The notes under the pieces were generated by a model. That model did no database searches. It was not told the DNA's origin and saw nothing but the letters and a program-made list of their open reading frames with translations. A stretch of DNA of 64,000 nucleotides from Favolaschia claudopus (taxonomy: Eukaryota; Basidiomycota; Agaricomycetes; Agaricales; Mycenaceae): the NCBI GenBank assembly GCA_037176885.1, contig JAWWNJ010000050.1, positions 558,001-622,000 of the forward strand, given 5' to 3'. The first letter of the stretch is position 1; every line of letters starts with the position of its first letter. Shown here piece after piece: positions 33,401-44,312 of the stretch. The position numbers and the translations under genes are program-made.

Positions 33401-35416
33401 CGAAACACCCTCCCGCATTCCTGTCCCAGTAAACTCTACTTCTATCTCTGAGCACATTGCCCGCAGGAAAAATCCCATTGCGTCACCACGTCCACTACCC
33501 ACCGTTGTCGCGCCACCGGTACCAGTCCCAGCTCTACCAAAGCCTGACGAGCCCATGCTCCGACGAGGAGAACGTGTTAGAAAACCAGCAGATCGAAACC
33601 GAAACCTCCTACAGAAGTCAAATGGTCTCAGCAGCTCCGGAAACCCGAACCGCTGCCTCAGCCGGCCGAGCCAGAATCCCCTCCCCTCCAAGTCGCCGAC
33701 CTTCCACAAATCATTGAGGAAGAACCCGAAGTCGAGCTCATTGACATTGACGATGCCTTCTTTGCTGGCGTGGCCAATAGCGGCCCGAGTGAAATCTCTA
33801 CTCCCGCTACACTTACTGAGGCATATAGCGGACCAGACGCTGAAAAGTGGAGGGCTGCACTTGCTGAGGAGATGGGAAACTTGGCTGAGAACGATGTCTA
33901 TGAGATCGTCCCCACACCCACTGGAGTCAAACCAATCAGCACCAAACCAGTCATGCGCATAAAGCTGGACAGCAAGGGGAACATCGAACGATACAAGCTC
34001 CGTATTGTCGCCCGGGCTTTTGGACAGCAGGGTGGAAACCTCAAGGAGACCTTTGCACCCGTTGCGAACCTTGAGTCTATCCGCATCATCTGCTTGCTGG
34101 CTGCCAAGTACGACCTGGAGCTGGACCAGATGGACGTATCCACCGCATACCTCAGCGGTGTCCTCGAGGACGCCATCTACGTCTCACCGCCGGAGGGAGT
34201 GGATATTCCAGAGGGGTTCTGTTGGCGACTCAAACGTTCCCTCTATGGTCTGAATGACGCCGGTCGCGTGTGGAATGTCACTCTCGACGCAAAACTGCTG
34301 GAGCTTGGTGCATACCGGCTGGACGCAGAGACATGCCTGTACGTCTTCAAGGGAAAGAAAGGGGAGATATGTTACCTGGTGGTCTACGTTGACGACCTAC
34401 TGCTTGCAGCCTCATCCCGTCCATACATGGACAAGATAAAAGCTCTCCTCGCATCCACATTCAAGATGCGGGACCTTGGAGCTGCTTCGTTCATCCTCGG
34501 GATCGAGATCAAACGGGACCGACGGCGACGCACTATCTCTCTTTCCCAAACGAAGTACATTGACGCTGTCCTTAAGCGTTGCGGTATGGCAGACTGTAAC
34601 CCGTCAAAGACTCCAATGGCTACGACCCCTCGCCTCACTGCTGAAGACCCCGTCGACAACACCACAATGCTCCAACAGACCATAAACGGAGAGACAGTGT
34701 CATACGCTACTGTGGTTGGCTCAATTCAGTATGCTGTCCAGGGGACACGACCTGACTTGGCATACCTTGTTGGCGTGCTTGGACGGTACAGTGCAAACCC
34801 CAAAGCATGCCACTGGGAAGCTGCAAAGCGTGGCCTACGCTACATGAAGTATACTCGTGACCTTGAGTTGTGCTTCGACGGCTCGGACATCGCTGGGGAT
34901 CTTGACTTCCATGGGTTCTCTGACGCCGACTGGTCTGGTGACGACGAAACTTCTCGATCCACCTCCGGATACGCATTCATATCTGGGCGAGGAGCATTAG
35001 GCTGGTCCAGCAAACGGCAAGGCATGGTTGCCCTGTCCTCAACTGGGTCAGAATACATTGGCCTGTCAAACGCGGGGCAGCACCTAGCCTGGTTGCGCAC
35101 CTTCTTTGCAGAAGTCGGCCACGAGCAGCGCGGACCCACAGAACTCTTCTGTGATAATCAAGCAGCTATCATCCTCTGTCGAGACCCACAATTCCGAGCA
35201 CGCACCAAACACATAAAGCGCAAATACCACTTCATTCGCGACGACATCGTGGCAAAAGGCGAGGCCGTCATAACATTCGCTATGTATCTACCCACGACAT
35301 GGTGGCCGACATCCTTACTAAGCCTCTTTCCCGGGAAAAGCATTGGAAGTTTGCGAGAGCCTTGGGATTACGGTTTACCTCGAGTGGGAGTGTCGAAACC
35401 AACGGGAAGCGAGCGA
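30455..35416 (+). mobile_element. Ty1/copia LTR retrotransposon, damaged
   Basis: A copia element in the order Gag, protease, integrase, RT, RNase H. TGTCGAAACCAACGGGAAGC occurs at 30455 and again at 35391, the latter directly after the purine-rich CGAGTGGGAG, so these mark the LTR starts. Identity stops after about 26 bases (to 35416), so the 3' LTR seems truncated or replaced. The 5' region holds a direct repeat (GCTGTTGTTGTTAACTAACA at 30610 and 30728). Two frameshifts split pol. Target duplications cannot be found. Confidence 0.9.
30930..33608 (+). CDS. Copia Gag-protease-integrase part
   Basis: About 893 codons in one frame before the frameshift; the frame itself stays open with unrelated residues to 33962. 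Domains: Gag (1-240, starting VGAENYPIWKIRMEGEF), a C-x2-H-x4-H-x4-C zinc motif (CQVHGLCYHNTKDC, about 248-261), aspartic protease with LDTGASTHMV (about 320-329), the pre-integrase HHCC zinc region (about 456-500, CHACAQGKMRKQPF), and the integrase core with D522 (HSDVGGP), D594 (RTDNGGEF) and the Glu of AERAN about 36 residues later. All catalytic residues are present. The start at 30930 is the first Met and has CAGACATGGCG context. A one-base loss near 33607 (NRNLLQK in place of a frame continuing PTEVKWSQQL) disconnects it from RT. Confidence 0.88.
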
Positions 35417-35428
35417 ACTTGGCGCTAT
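33609..35428 (+). CDS. Copia reverse transcriptase-RNase H part, frameshifted
   Basis: The frame continuing from PTEVKWSQQLRKPEP (33609) through the RT domain (DAEKWRAALAEEM, VPTPTGVKPISTKPV, FAPVANLESIRIICLLAA, MDVSTAYLSGVLEDAIYV, SLYGLNDAGRVW) to the catalytic VVYVDDLLLAA (34376). RNase H follows: DADWSGDDETSRSTSGY (34922), the Glu of SSTGSEYIGL (about 35050), DNQAAI (35153) and TKHIKRKYHFIRDD. Near 35276 a second frameshift occurs: the proper C-terminus RYVSTHDMVADILTKPLSRE is in another frame and reads on into the LTR. The RT and RNase H active sites are intact, so this is a fairly recent casualty. Confidence 0.88.
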
Positions 35429-35777
35429 TGACCCAGTGACAGTTCACGTGCACGTGATCTGGCCGCGGGCGGCGGCGGTGAATCTAAGAAAGCAGCGCGT
35501 ATGAGTATCACGGATGGCGATGGCCATGCGAGCCGATACTAATGTTCGACCCAACATGCAGGTACCATATCAGAAGCCCGAAAAAGAGAAAGAGAAAATA
35601 AAGATCCTGCGTCCAGGGAGTATCTCTGAGGCTGAAAGCACCTTGTATTCGTGTTTTCCTACAGATATTGCTTCAGAATACCTGTCCCTCGCATGCTACA
35701 TCAAAGTAAGGCCTCTCAACATTTTACAAAGGTGTTCCTTGCGCTCGAATTCCTCATTGACCTCAAATAAAAATATA
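35417..35777. other. No confident gene
   Basis: A GC-rich piece (GGCCGCGGGCGGCGGCGG, about 35460) and a short frame at 35514 with no known family. Confidence 0.3.
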
Positions 35778-36146
35778 CAGTTGCGGCAAAATCAATTTAC
35801 TTACCAAATAAGGAAATTTTCATCAAATCCGCTCTACCACACAACAAAACCACCACAAGCACGTTGAAATAGCACCAAGCGCCTGTACTCCCGGATTTGA
35901 GCCGGTCTACGCCCAAAAAACAACCGGATTCGTCATGTTTCTCACTGTTTTTGGCTGCACTTTATGAGACAAAGTTGCTGGTTATCCCGGCGAAACCAAT
36001 ACAAAGACGCCAGTTTTTTTACATCAGGAATACAGACTAGCAGTTCTTAGTATTCTTATCAACTTACCGCTCGAAAAAAACGAGCAAAAGGAGCGAATTG
36101 ACGAGAATTTCCTTATTTAGTAAGTAAATTGATTTTGCCGCAACTG
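35778..36146. mobile_element. CAGTTGCGGC MITE, copy 1
   Basis: 369 bp, TA flanks (35776-35777, 36147-36148). TIRs of more than 40 bases start CAGTTGCGGCAAAATCAATT. Tc1/mariner-like by target. No coding capacity. Appears identical to the copies at 39294 and 42811. Terminal similarity to the CAGTGGCGGC element at 59939. Confidence 0.9.
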
Positions 36147-36357
36147 TATGCTAGAAAACTTCATTGTAGTTCTTATTTCTGGTCAGTTTCAGCTCAGAAT
36201 CGCTTGAATGCATGATCAGAATGGATCACAAGAGTTTCCAGCAACCTCCGGGCACAAGCTTGAGCCCGGAGATGTTTCCTAATAAGGTATAGTCGGAGTT
36301 TGTGATTTCCGTCTGTCAATCTACGGCTAAGTGCTTCCAGCCGGTATTGTAACCTGC

Positions 36358-36982
36358 TAGTCTCGTGACCAGACTCTTATGCCATCCCAAAGGGAACCCT
36401 GTCATAAGAACCTTTACAATGCAGTCAAAGTCTATTCGTGCAGTTCAGGTCACATTTTTGCGTCGAATATCAGTGCTTCAAGAGATTTGAGTATACTGCG
36501 TAATAAGGATGACTGTTACGTCCCAAAACGGGTCGAGGGCCTCAAATAGCTCATTTTGAATCTTCTGCAGACTGTGAGGTAGTACATTTAGTAGATGTAG
36601 TCTCTTTGGGCTCTTGTATGTTGAGAAACTTAGCCCTTTGCGCACTTTCAGCGAACTTTTGACCAGTTAGACCGTTTTGGGACGTGCTGTCAGCAGAATT
36701 ACGCACAGGCTGAATATCTTGCAGCTACGACCATGGTGAAGGAAAAAATTCGTTTGGAAGGCTTAATAGACTTTGAGCAGCTAAATATCCTCGAATATGC
36801 ACAAATTGAAGGTCATGAAAAGGAAGAAGTGAGCAAAACAAGGGGAAGTAAAGTCCACATACTGTGGGAAAACACCATCAATTTTGATAAGGCCATGGTA
36901 CGGTTATGTGGCCGCTGATTGTTCCAGACTCTTATGACAGGGTTCCCTTTGGGATGGCATAAGAGTCTGGTCACGAGACTAA
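36358..36982. mobile_element. MULE-like MITE with hairpin TIRs, copy 1
   Basis: TIRs of 52 bases are perfect (TAGTCTCGTGACCAGACTCT inward). Each TIR also contains an inner stem CCAGACTCTTATG/CATAAGAGTCTGG. A 9-bp direct repeat GTAACCTGC flanks it (36349-36357, 36983-36991), the Mutator-like length. The 61-codon frame at 36733 shows no family. A second MITE (36518-36685) is nested inside. A degraded TIR is at 21360. Confidence 0.85.
36518..36685. mobile_element. Nested MITE (ACGTCCCAAAACGG), copy 1
   Basis: 168 bp, ends ACGTCCCAAAACGG and CCGTTTTGGGACGT, inside the MULE-like element. No clear target duplication, no coding content. Duplicated at about 40034-40201. Confidence 0.7.
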
Positions 36983-38002
36983 GTAACCTGCTTGCTCGTC
37001 ATTACCACTATAACGGTTGGTATCGAGCCTAGCTATCCCGGAATTTGATAGGGATTGACACTTATAGGAATCCAATGATTTTTCACTCGGCTTTCAATCA
37101 ACCGCAGAGATGATCCAAATGAATGTACGCCTCAGTTGGCCTCAGTGGAGTCCAATGGGCTTGCTGTAGATTCTGTCTGGAGAGTCCCACGGCTCAATTT
37201 GCCTCCATAAGCGAGCTATGATGGGGACTTTTTGAGCATGATGTGCTTTGAAGCACTTCATACAAGACTTTATATATGCCTAATATATACTCAACGGGTT
37301 AGCCGGGTTAGAAACGAGCCATTTTCCCTCCACTCTTATAGTTGTAGAATGATAATATGTCGCCCGCCTTCCCGCCCACTGTACTTGCATGATTATTTCC
37401 GAGACCTGCAAAAGCCCTGGTGTGATGACTGGAAGGGATTCCACCGGCAAATCAATGTGCAGCACAACCGGCGGAGCAATTCGAGACTGACGGGGAAACG
37501 CTGACATTGTCGAGCACGTAGAATATTACAAGTCACTCAAGCTCCGACGGGAACCAAACAATCTCTTGCCACGTAGGTCACGGTGCCGTAAATCTTCTTC
37601 CTGCCTTTTCCCTCCACTCCTTCGCCTTGTTTTTCGCTCAATCTCTCTCCTTCCTCCTCAAGTCGTTCAACAGAGTCTTTGGATCAAGTCTGTATATGTG
37701 GCCTGGCTGAGGGGGTATCGAGGCTTCAAGGCTTGGAGGAGGACTTTTCAGCGCAACTTGAAGTACTTATTCAGTCGTCTTTTCCTCCTCTCCGGAATTG
37801 GCGACTTGTACATGTCATTGTCAATGTCCTCTTGATTCTGTCCTTTCTTATATTTATGAACAAATGTCCCGTCTCGCCACTGCCTCCGCCCACCCATTCG
37901 CTTTTTACCCAAAGTCCCCACCGTTAACAACCATACATTTCTACCGCATAGTTATGAGATGTCCCAACGTAGCACAAGCACTGTAAATCTACCAGCCACC
38001 AT
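36983..38002. other. Unit interior with short unassigned frames
   Basis: No confident gene. A frame at 37679-37927 (plus) includes a hydrophobic segment (LVHVIVNVLLILSFLIF) that could span a membrane, but it lacks supporting homology or splice context. Duplicated at 40500-41519. Confidence 0.3.
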
Positions 38003-38552
38003 TCAAATCACCTCGAACTCTATTGCGTCCGGGATAGTGTCGTCTGGTGGTTGGGAAGCGGGCCCGGGTGTAGGCGCAGGGGCACGTCGACGAGAAGCTG
38101 GAGGCTTCACAGCTACAGAAAATGCAGCGGTGGGCTGCCGGAATGTCGCTGGCTGAACTTCGACAGGTGAGTCGGGATCATCGTCCGGGATGAACGAGTC
38201 GGAGGCGGTGACAGGAAGCTCCGGCGTCGGAGACCACAGAGAGTTATTGACAGAAAGAAGGGAATCGTGAGGTAAATGCTGTACAAGGAGTGACGGCGAA
38301 GAAGGATGTTGACGAAGATGTAAAGGAGCGATCCGGTGCCCTATATCATTGATGAGACATAATGAGCTGCAAGCTGCACGCACCGAATGTCTTTAGCTCT
38401 AATTCCGACCATGTAGGGCTTGCGGGCTGCATAGCCGGAAGTGAAGGGCTACTGCTGCTAGCGGGCAGAGGATCATGTGAAGGGAATATATACTGAGGTT
38501 GCTGTTGAGCGGGGGTATGGCGCGGAGGCGGCACGGTGTATTGCTGGTCCAT
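38003..38552 (-). CDS. Small two-exon gene, unknown function, copy 1
   Basis: Exon 1 (38552-38384) and exon 2 (38340-38003) are joined by a 43-nt intron (GTGCGTGC to GATATAG) that keeps the frame (KTFG-HRIAP), giving 168 residues. The start is the ATG at 38552 (MDQQYTVPPPRH). The protein is Pro/Ser/Gln-rich, with an acidic patch (DSFIPDDDPDSP) and a basic patch (KPPASRRRAPAP), and looks largely disordered. No signal peptide, membrane segment or recognised domain. The reading frame is unbroken in both duplicate copies, but they are too recent for that to prove selection. It could also be part of a longer gene with a further intron near its end (GTGATTTG to TTACAG). Confidence 0.5.
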
Positions 38553-39170
38553 GCGCAGGAAGACCACTCAGGTGAGAGAGAGAAGAAAATTGTGGGGATG
38601 ACGCGTCACCTCGGCCGAAACTTCCATATAAGGTGCATCATATCACTACATCAAAAGTGGGAACCGCGCGAAAAAAATCCGCGCATGCCAAGGTATTCCG
38701 GAACAGCTGTAAAACCCTCTGTTCATTATATTTTTTTTCGCTTTTCTCGCTATTTTTTACCAGTCGGGAAGGGCCCAGGTAGCCGAAACGACCCATAGAC
38801 AATCAAAGACCGAGCATTGCACTTAGATGGGGTCAGTGACCTTTGAGTGACCTAACAGTGAGCTGCTGAAACCATATCATCCCTGGCCTGCTGGGATCAG
38901 CAGCGAGCTGCTTCGCAGTGTGGAAATGGAGGTACATACTGACAGTACTTACAGCCGTTTCGTAAAAAGAATACGGGCCTCTTTGATTTTTTGTCTACAC
39001 TTGTTGACAATGACGATTCTGTCAAAAACTCCACAAATTGCGGAAGGTGCCGTAAGGAACACAATTGGGTCAGACCAGCTTGCACGATTGTTGGGGTCCA
39101 TATAGGAATTGTAATTTAACCTGATAATAGGCCAATGCTCTATGGTACCCACAGAACTTTCCCGGAGATA

Positions 39171-39291
39171 CAGCTGTTTCGGAAAAAGAATACGGGTTTC
39201 GGCATTTGTTGCTCCTCAATTTTTTGTTGACACTTGCTTGACCTTGAGTTTTGTTTGCGGAATCTGATTTCTCGCTCGCCCGGCCTCGGTA
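39171..39291. repeat. Left arm of foldback element, unit-1 copy
   Basis: CAGCTGTTTCGGAAAAAGAA onward to CCGGCCTCGGTA, the left arm of the long palindrome whose right arm is only at 43182-43298. Here the MITE boundary cuts it off, as expected from duplication by recombination between MITEs. A more diverged relative of its first 30 bases is at about 38950. Confidence 0.8.
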
Positions 39292-39293
39292 TA

Positions 39294-39662
39294 CAGTTGC
39301 GGCAAAATCAATTTACTTACCAAATAAGGAAATTTTCATCAAATCCGCTCTACCACACAACAAAACCACCACAAGCACGTTGAAATAGCACCAAGCGCCT
39401 GTACTCCCGGATTTGAGCCGGTCTACGCCCAAAAAACAACCGGATTCGTCATGTTTCTCACTGTTTTTGGCTGCACTTTATGAGACAAAGTTGCTGGTTA
39501 TCCCGGCGAAACCAATACAAAGACGCCAGTTTTTTTACATCAGGAATACAGACTAGCAGTTCTTAGTATTCTTATCAACTTACCGCTCGAAAAAAACGAG
39601 CAAAAGGAGCGAATTGACGAGAATTTCCTTATTTAGTAAGTAAATTGATTTTGCCGCAACTG
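39294..39662. mobile_element. CAGTTGCGGC MITE, copy 2
   Basis: Second copy, at the junction between the two tandem units. Its left flank is the foldback arm and its right flank is that of copy 1, so it is the recombinant copy. Confidence 0.92.
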
Positions 39663-39873
39663 TATGCTAGAAAACTTCATTGTAGTTCTTATTTCTGGTC
39701 AGTTTCAGCTCAGAATCGCTTGAATGCATGATCAGAATGGATCACAAGAGTTTCCAGCAACCTCCGGGCACAAGCTTGAGCCCGGAGATGTTTCCTAATA
39801 AGGTATAGTCGGAGTTTGTGATTTCCGTCTGTCAATCTACGGCTAAGTGCTTCCAGCCGGTATTGTAACCTGC

Positions 39874-40499
39874 TAGTCTCGTGACCAGACTCTTATGCCA
39901 TCCCAAAGGGAACCCTGTCATAAGAACCTTTACAATGCAGTCAAAGTCTATTCGTGCAGTTCAGGTCACATTTTTGCGTCGAATATCAGTGCTTCAAGAG
40001 GTTTGAGTATACTGCGTAATAAGGATGACTGTTACGTCCCAAAACGGGTCGAGGGCCTCAAATAGCTCATTTTGAATCTTCTGCAGACTGTGAGGTAGTA
40101 CATTTAGTAGATGTAGTCTCTTTGGGCTCTTGTATGTTGAGAAACTTAGCCCTTTGCGCACTTTCAGCGAACTTTTGACCAGTTAGACCGTTTTGGGACG
40201 TGCTGTCAGCAGAATTACGCACAGGCTGAATATCTTGCAGGCTACGACCATGGTGAAGGAAAAAATTCGTTTGGAAGGCTTAATAGACTTTGAGCAGCTA
40301 AATATCCTCGAATATGCACAAATTGAAGGTCATGAAAAGGAAGAAGTGAGCAAAACAAGGGGAAGTAAAGTCCACATACTGTGGGAAAACACCATCAATT
40401 TTGATAAGGCCATGGTACGGTTATGTGGCCGCTGATTGTTCCAGACTCTTATGACAGGGTTCTTTTTGGGATGGCATAAGAGTCTGGTCACGAGACTAA
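39874..40499. mobile_element. MULE-like MITE with hairpin TIRs, copy 2
   Basis: Duplicate of 36358-36982, with one extra G near 40241 and a CC-to-TT change in the right TIR (GGGTTCTTTTTGGG). Includes the duplicated nested MITE. Confidence 0.85.
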
Positions 40500-41519
40500 G
40501 TAACCTGCTTGCTCGTCATTACCACTATAACGGTTGGTATCGAGCCTAGCTATCCCGGAATTTGATAGGGATTGACACTTATAGGAATCCAATGATTTTT
40601 CACTCGGCTTTCAATCAACCGCAGAGATGATCCAAATGAATGTACGCCTCAGTTGGCCTCAGTGGAGTCCAATGGGCTTGCTGTAGATTCTGTCTGGAGA
40701 GTCCCACGGCTCAATTTGCCTCCATAAGCGAGCTATGATGGGGACTTTTTGAGCATGATGTGCTTTGAAGCACTTCATACAAGACTTTATATATGCCTAA
40801 TATATACTCAACGGGTTAGCCGGGTTAGAAACGAGCCATTTTCCCTCCACTCTTATAGTTGTAGAATGATAATATGTCGCCCGCCTTCCCGCCCACTGTA
40901 CTTGCATGATTATTTCCGAGACCTGCAAAAGCCCTGGTGTGATGACTGGAAGGGATTCCACCGGCAAATCAATGTGCAGCACAACCGGCGGAGCAATTCG
41001 AGACTGACGGGGAAACGCTGACATTGTCGAGCACGTAGAATATTACAAGTCACTCAAGCTCCGACGGGAACCAAACAATCTCTTGCCACGTAGGTCACGG
41101 TGCCGTAAATCTTCTTCCTGCCTTTTCCCTCCACTCCTTCGCCTTGTTTTTCGCTCAATCTCTCTCCTTCCTCCTCAAGTCGTTCAACAGAGTCTTTGGA
41201 TCAAGTCTGTATATGTGGCCTGGCTGAGGGGGTATCGAGGCTTCAAGGCTTGGAGGAGGACTTTTCAGCGCAACTTGAAGTACTTATTCAGTCGTCTTTT
41301 CCTCCTCTCCGGAATTGGCGACTTGTACATGTCATTGTCAATGTCCTCTTGATTCTGTCCTTTCTTATATTTATGAACAAATGTCCCGTCTCGCCACTGC
41401 CTCCGCCCACCCATTCGCTTTTTACCCAAAGTCCCCACCGTTAACAACCATACATTTCTACCGCATAGTTATGAGATGTCCCAACGTAGCACAAGCACTG
41501 TAAATCTACCAGCCACCAT

Positions 41520-42069
41520 TCAAATCACCTCGAACTCTATTGCGTCCGGGATAGTGTCGTCTGGTGGTTGGGAAGCGGGCCCGGGTGTAGGCGCAGGGGC
41601 ACGTCGACGAGAAGCTGGAGGCTTCACAGCTACAGAAAATGCAGCGGTGGGCTGCCGGAATGTCGCTGGCTGAACTTCGACAGGTGAGTCGGGATCATCG
41701 TCCGGGATGAACGAGTCGGAGGCGGTGACAGGAAGCTCCGGCGTCGGAGACCACAGAGAGTTATTGACAGAAAGAAGGGAATCGTGAGGTAAATGCTGTA
41801 CAAGGAGTGACGGCGAAGAAGGATGTTGACGAAGATGTAAAGGAGCGATCCGGTGCCCTATATCATTGATGAGACATAATGAGCTGCAAGCTGCACGCAC
41901 CGAATGTCTTTAGCTCTAATTCCGACCATGTAGGGCTTGCGGGCTGCATAGCCGGAAGTGAAGGGCTACTGCTGCTAGCGGGCAGAGGATCATGTGAAGG
42001 GAATATATACTGAGGTTGCTGTTGAGCGGGGGTATGGCGCGGAGGCGGCACGGTGTATTGCTGGTCCAT
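41520..42069 (-). CDS. Small two-exon gene, unknown function, copy 2
   Basis: Exact duplicate of the gene at 38003-38552 (exon 1 42069-41901, intron 41900-41858, exon 2 41857-41520), 168 residues, with no differences seen. If the tandem duplication is real, the fungus carries two identical copies within 3.5 kb. Function unknown. Confidence 0.5.
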
Positions 42070-42685
42070 GCGCAGGAAGACCACTCAGGTGAGAGAGAGA
42101 AGAAAATTGTGGGGATGACGCGTCACCTCGGCCGAAACTTCCATATAAGGTGCATCATATCACTACATCAAAAGTGGGAACCGCGCGAAAAAAATCCGCG
42201 CATGCCAAGGTATTCCGGAACAGCTGTAAAACCCTCTGTTCATTATATTTTTTTTCGCTTTTCTCGCTATTTTTTACCAGTCGGGAAGGGCCCAGGTAGC
42301 CGAAACGACCCATAGACAATCAAAGACCGAGCATTGCACTTAGATGGGGTCAGTGACCTTTGAGTGACCTAACAGTGAGCTGCTGAAACCATATCATCCC
42401 TGGCCTGCTGGGATCAGCAGCGAGCTGCTTCGCAGTGTGGAAATGGAGGTACATACTGACAGTACTTACAGCCGTTTCGTAAAAAGAATACGGGCCTCTT
42501 TGATTTTTTGTCTACACTTGTTGACAATGACGATTCTGTCAAAAACTCCACAAATTGCGGAAGGTGCCGTAAGGAACACAATTGGGTCAGACCAGCTTGC
42601 ACGATTGTTGGGGTCCATATAGGAATTGTAATTTAACCTGATAATAGGCCAATGCTCTATGGTACCCACAGAACTTTCCCGGAGA

Positions 42686-43300
42686 TACAGCTGTTTCGGA
42701 AAAAGAATACGGGTTTCGGCATTTGTTGCTCCTCAATTTTTTGTTGACACTTGCTTGACCTTGAGTTTTGTTTGCGGAATCTGATTTCTCGCTCGCCCGG
42801 CCTCGGTATACAGTTGCGGCAAAATCAATTTACTTACCAAATAAGGAAATTTTCATCAAATCCGCTCTACCACACAACAAAACCACCACAAGCACGTTGA
42901 AATAGCACCAAGCGCCTGTACTCCCGGATTTGAGCCGGTCTACGCCCAAAAAACAACCGGATTCGTCATGTTTCTCACTGTTTTTGGCTGCACTTTATGA
43001 GACAAAGTTGCTGGTTATCCCGGCGAAACCAATACAAAGACGCCAGTTTTTTTACATCAGGAATACAGACTAGCAGTTCTTAGTATTCTTATCAACTTAC
43101 CGCTCGAAAAAAACGAGCAAAAGGAGCGAATTGACGAGAATTTCCTTATTTAGTAAGTAAATTGATTTTGCCGCAACTGTATACCGAGGCCGGGCGAGCG
43201 AGAAATCAGATTCCGCAAACAAACTCAAGGTCAAGCAAGTGTCAACAAAGAATTGAGCAACAAATGCCGAAACCCGTATTCTTTTTCCGAAACAGCTGTA
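42686..43300. mobile_element. Foldback element split at its centre by a MITE
   Basis: Arms 42688-42808 and 43182-43298 are near-perfect inverted repeats of about 120 bases (CAGCTGTTTCGGAAAAAGAA inward) with TA at both outer edges. Without the 369-bp MITE, the element is a roughly 240-bp continuous palindrome centred on CCTCGGTATATACCGAGG. The MITE entered the central TA. Confidence 0.88.
42811..43179. mobile_element. CAGTTGCGGC MITE, copy 3
   Basis: Third copy, with TA on both sides (42809-42810, 43180-43181), in the centre of the foldback element. Probably the original right-hand partner of the recombination. Confidence 0.92.
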
Positions 43301-43317
43301 CCAGGTACTAACTGTTA

Positions 43318-43518
43318 GAGAGTTTGTGTGAGCGACCCAGGTCGCTTTTTTGACCGCTCAGATCTCCGCAACAACAGATACCAGGTGTGATCTCTAAGCG
43401 ACCTAGTAAAGTATTGCCCTAGGACATTCCTAGGTCGCTGAGACTTCACACCTGACACTCCTCGTTGTGGAGATTTGAGCGGTCCCAAAGCGACCCGGGT
43501 CGCTTTGCACAAACCTGC
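43318..43518. mobile_element. TA-target MITE, palindrome family C, copy 2
   Basis: 201 bp, TA flanks. Ends GAGAGTTTGTGTGAGCGACC and the complementary right end with GCGACCCGGGTCGC. About 85% like 20323-20522. Confidence 0.88.
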
Positions 43519-44312
43519 TATTACAATTAATTGACACCATCTCGACATCCCAGCGCCGTCTATCGAATGGAGCGGAAGGTAGCCTTTTAGACTTTTGTCC
43601 GTATTCACGCAGTTGACTCCTTCGCAGACTGAACTGAACACGGCCGCCCAAAGTTCCAAACTTCGCACAGGTACGCTGGTTGTGTTTTGTGCTAATTTAT
43701 ATGCTGACGTCTCCCCGTGTTGTGCTGTGGGTGTTTCATTTTACTTCGACGCGAACTTTACTGTCTCATTGTTCGCAGGACTTGAAGTTCAGTAAGCTTG
43801 ACCAGTACTTCTGCTTTGCTGCGGGAACGCGTTCTGACGATTCAATTTTATGTTATACTGTCCTTGTTCACGCCATGCTTCCGATCTGAACGATTCTCCG
43901 AGAAGGACATCGGTGAGTTTTCGACTCCAACTTATTTCAAGGTACTTGCCTATTGACAACTTTCCGTTCGGTCTAGTGTGCCTCTGTGGCCCTCGACTAA
44001 AAGCAGGGTTAACACGGGTGTGTGATGGGTGTGTATAGGACGTATATGCAAGCTTAAGCTCGTTTCAGCCTCCCTAGTACTCGTGTATGCTCGACGTTTT
44101 TCTGAAGATAGTTGTTCACTCTATACTAGAGAATCTGCGGATTGAGGTATCCCCCGACCCGGACAACCTCACGGCCGCGCGCGGGGTGGCCTTTGTAATC
44201 CACTGCGATACAGCGGCCGCAGATAACATCTCAGAAATTGTGATTTTTTTTTCCTAACCTTGTAAGTTACAATTTGTTTAACGCACAGAACCCCTCAATC
44301 AGCCAGAGCGGC
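43519..44312. other. No confident gene
   Basis: Some donor/acceptor pairs on the plus strand (for example CACAGGTACGCTGG at about 43665 to TTCGCAG at 43779), but no protein family in the intervening frames. Confidence 0.3.

Larger units (their letters stand above)
35778..43179. repeat. 3.5-kb tandem duplication bounded by identical MITEs
   Basis: 35778-39293 (3516 bp) is repeated as 39294-42810 (3517 bp), followed by a third copy of the first 369 bases (42811-43179). Only a few differences were seen: A/G near 36487, one extra G near 40241, and CC/TT near 40461. Each junction is exactly a copy of the CAGTTGCGGC MITE. This is what unequal recombination between two MITE copies would leave. An assembly duplication is the main alternative. 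Confidence 0.93.
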
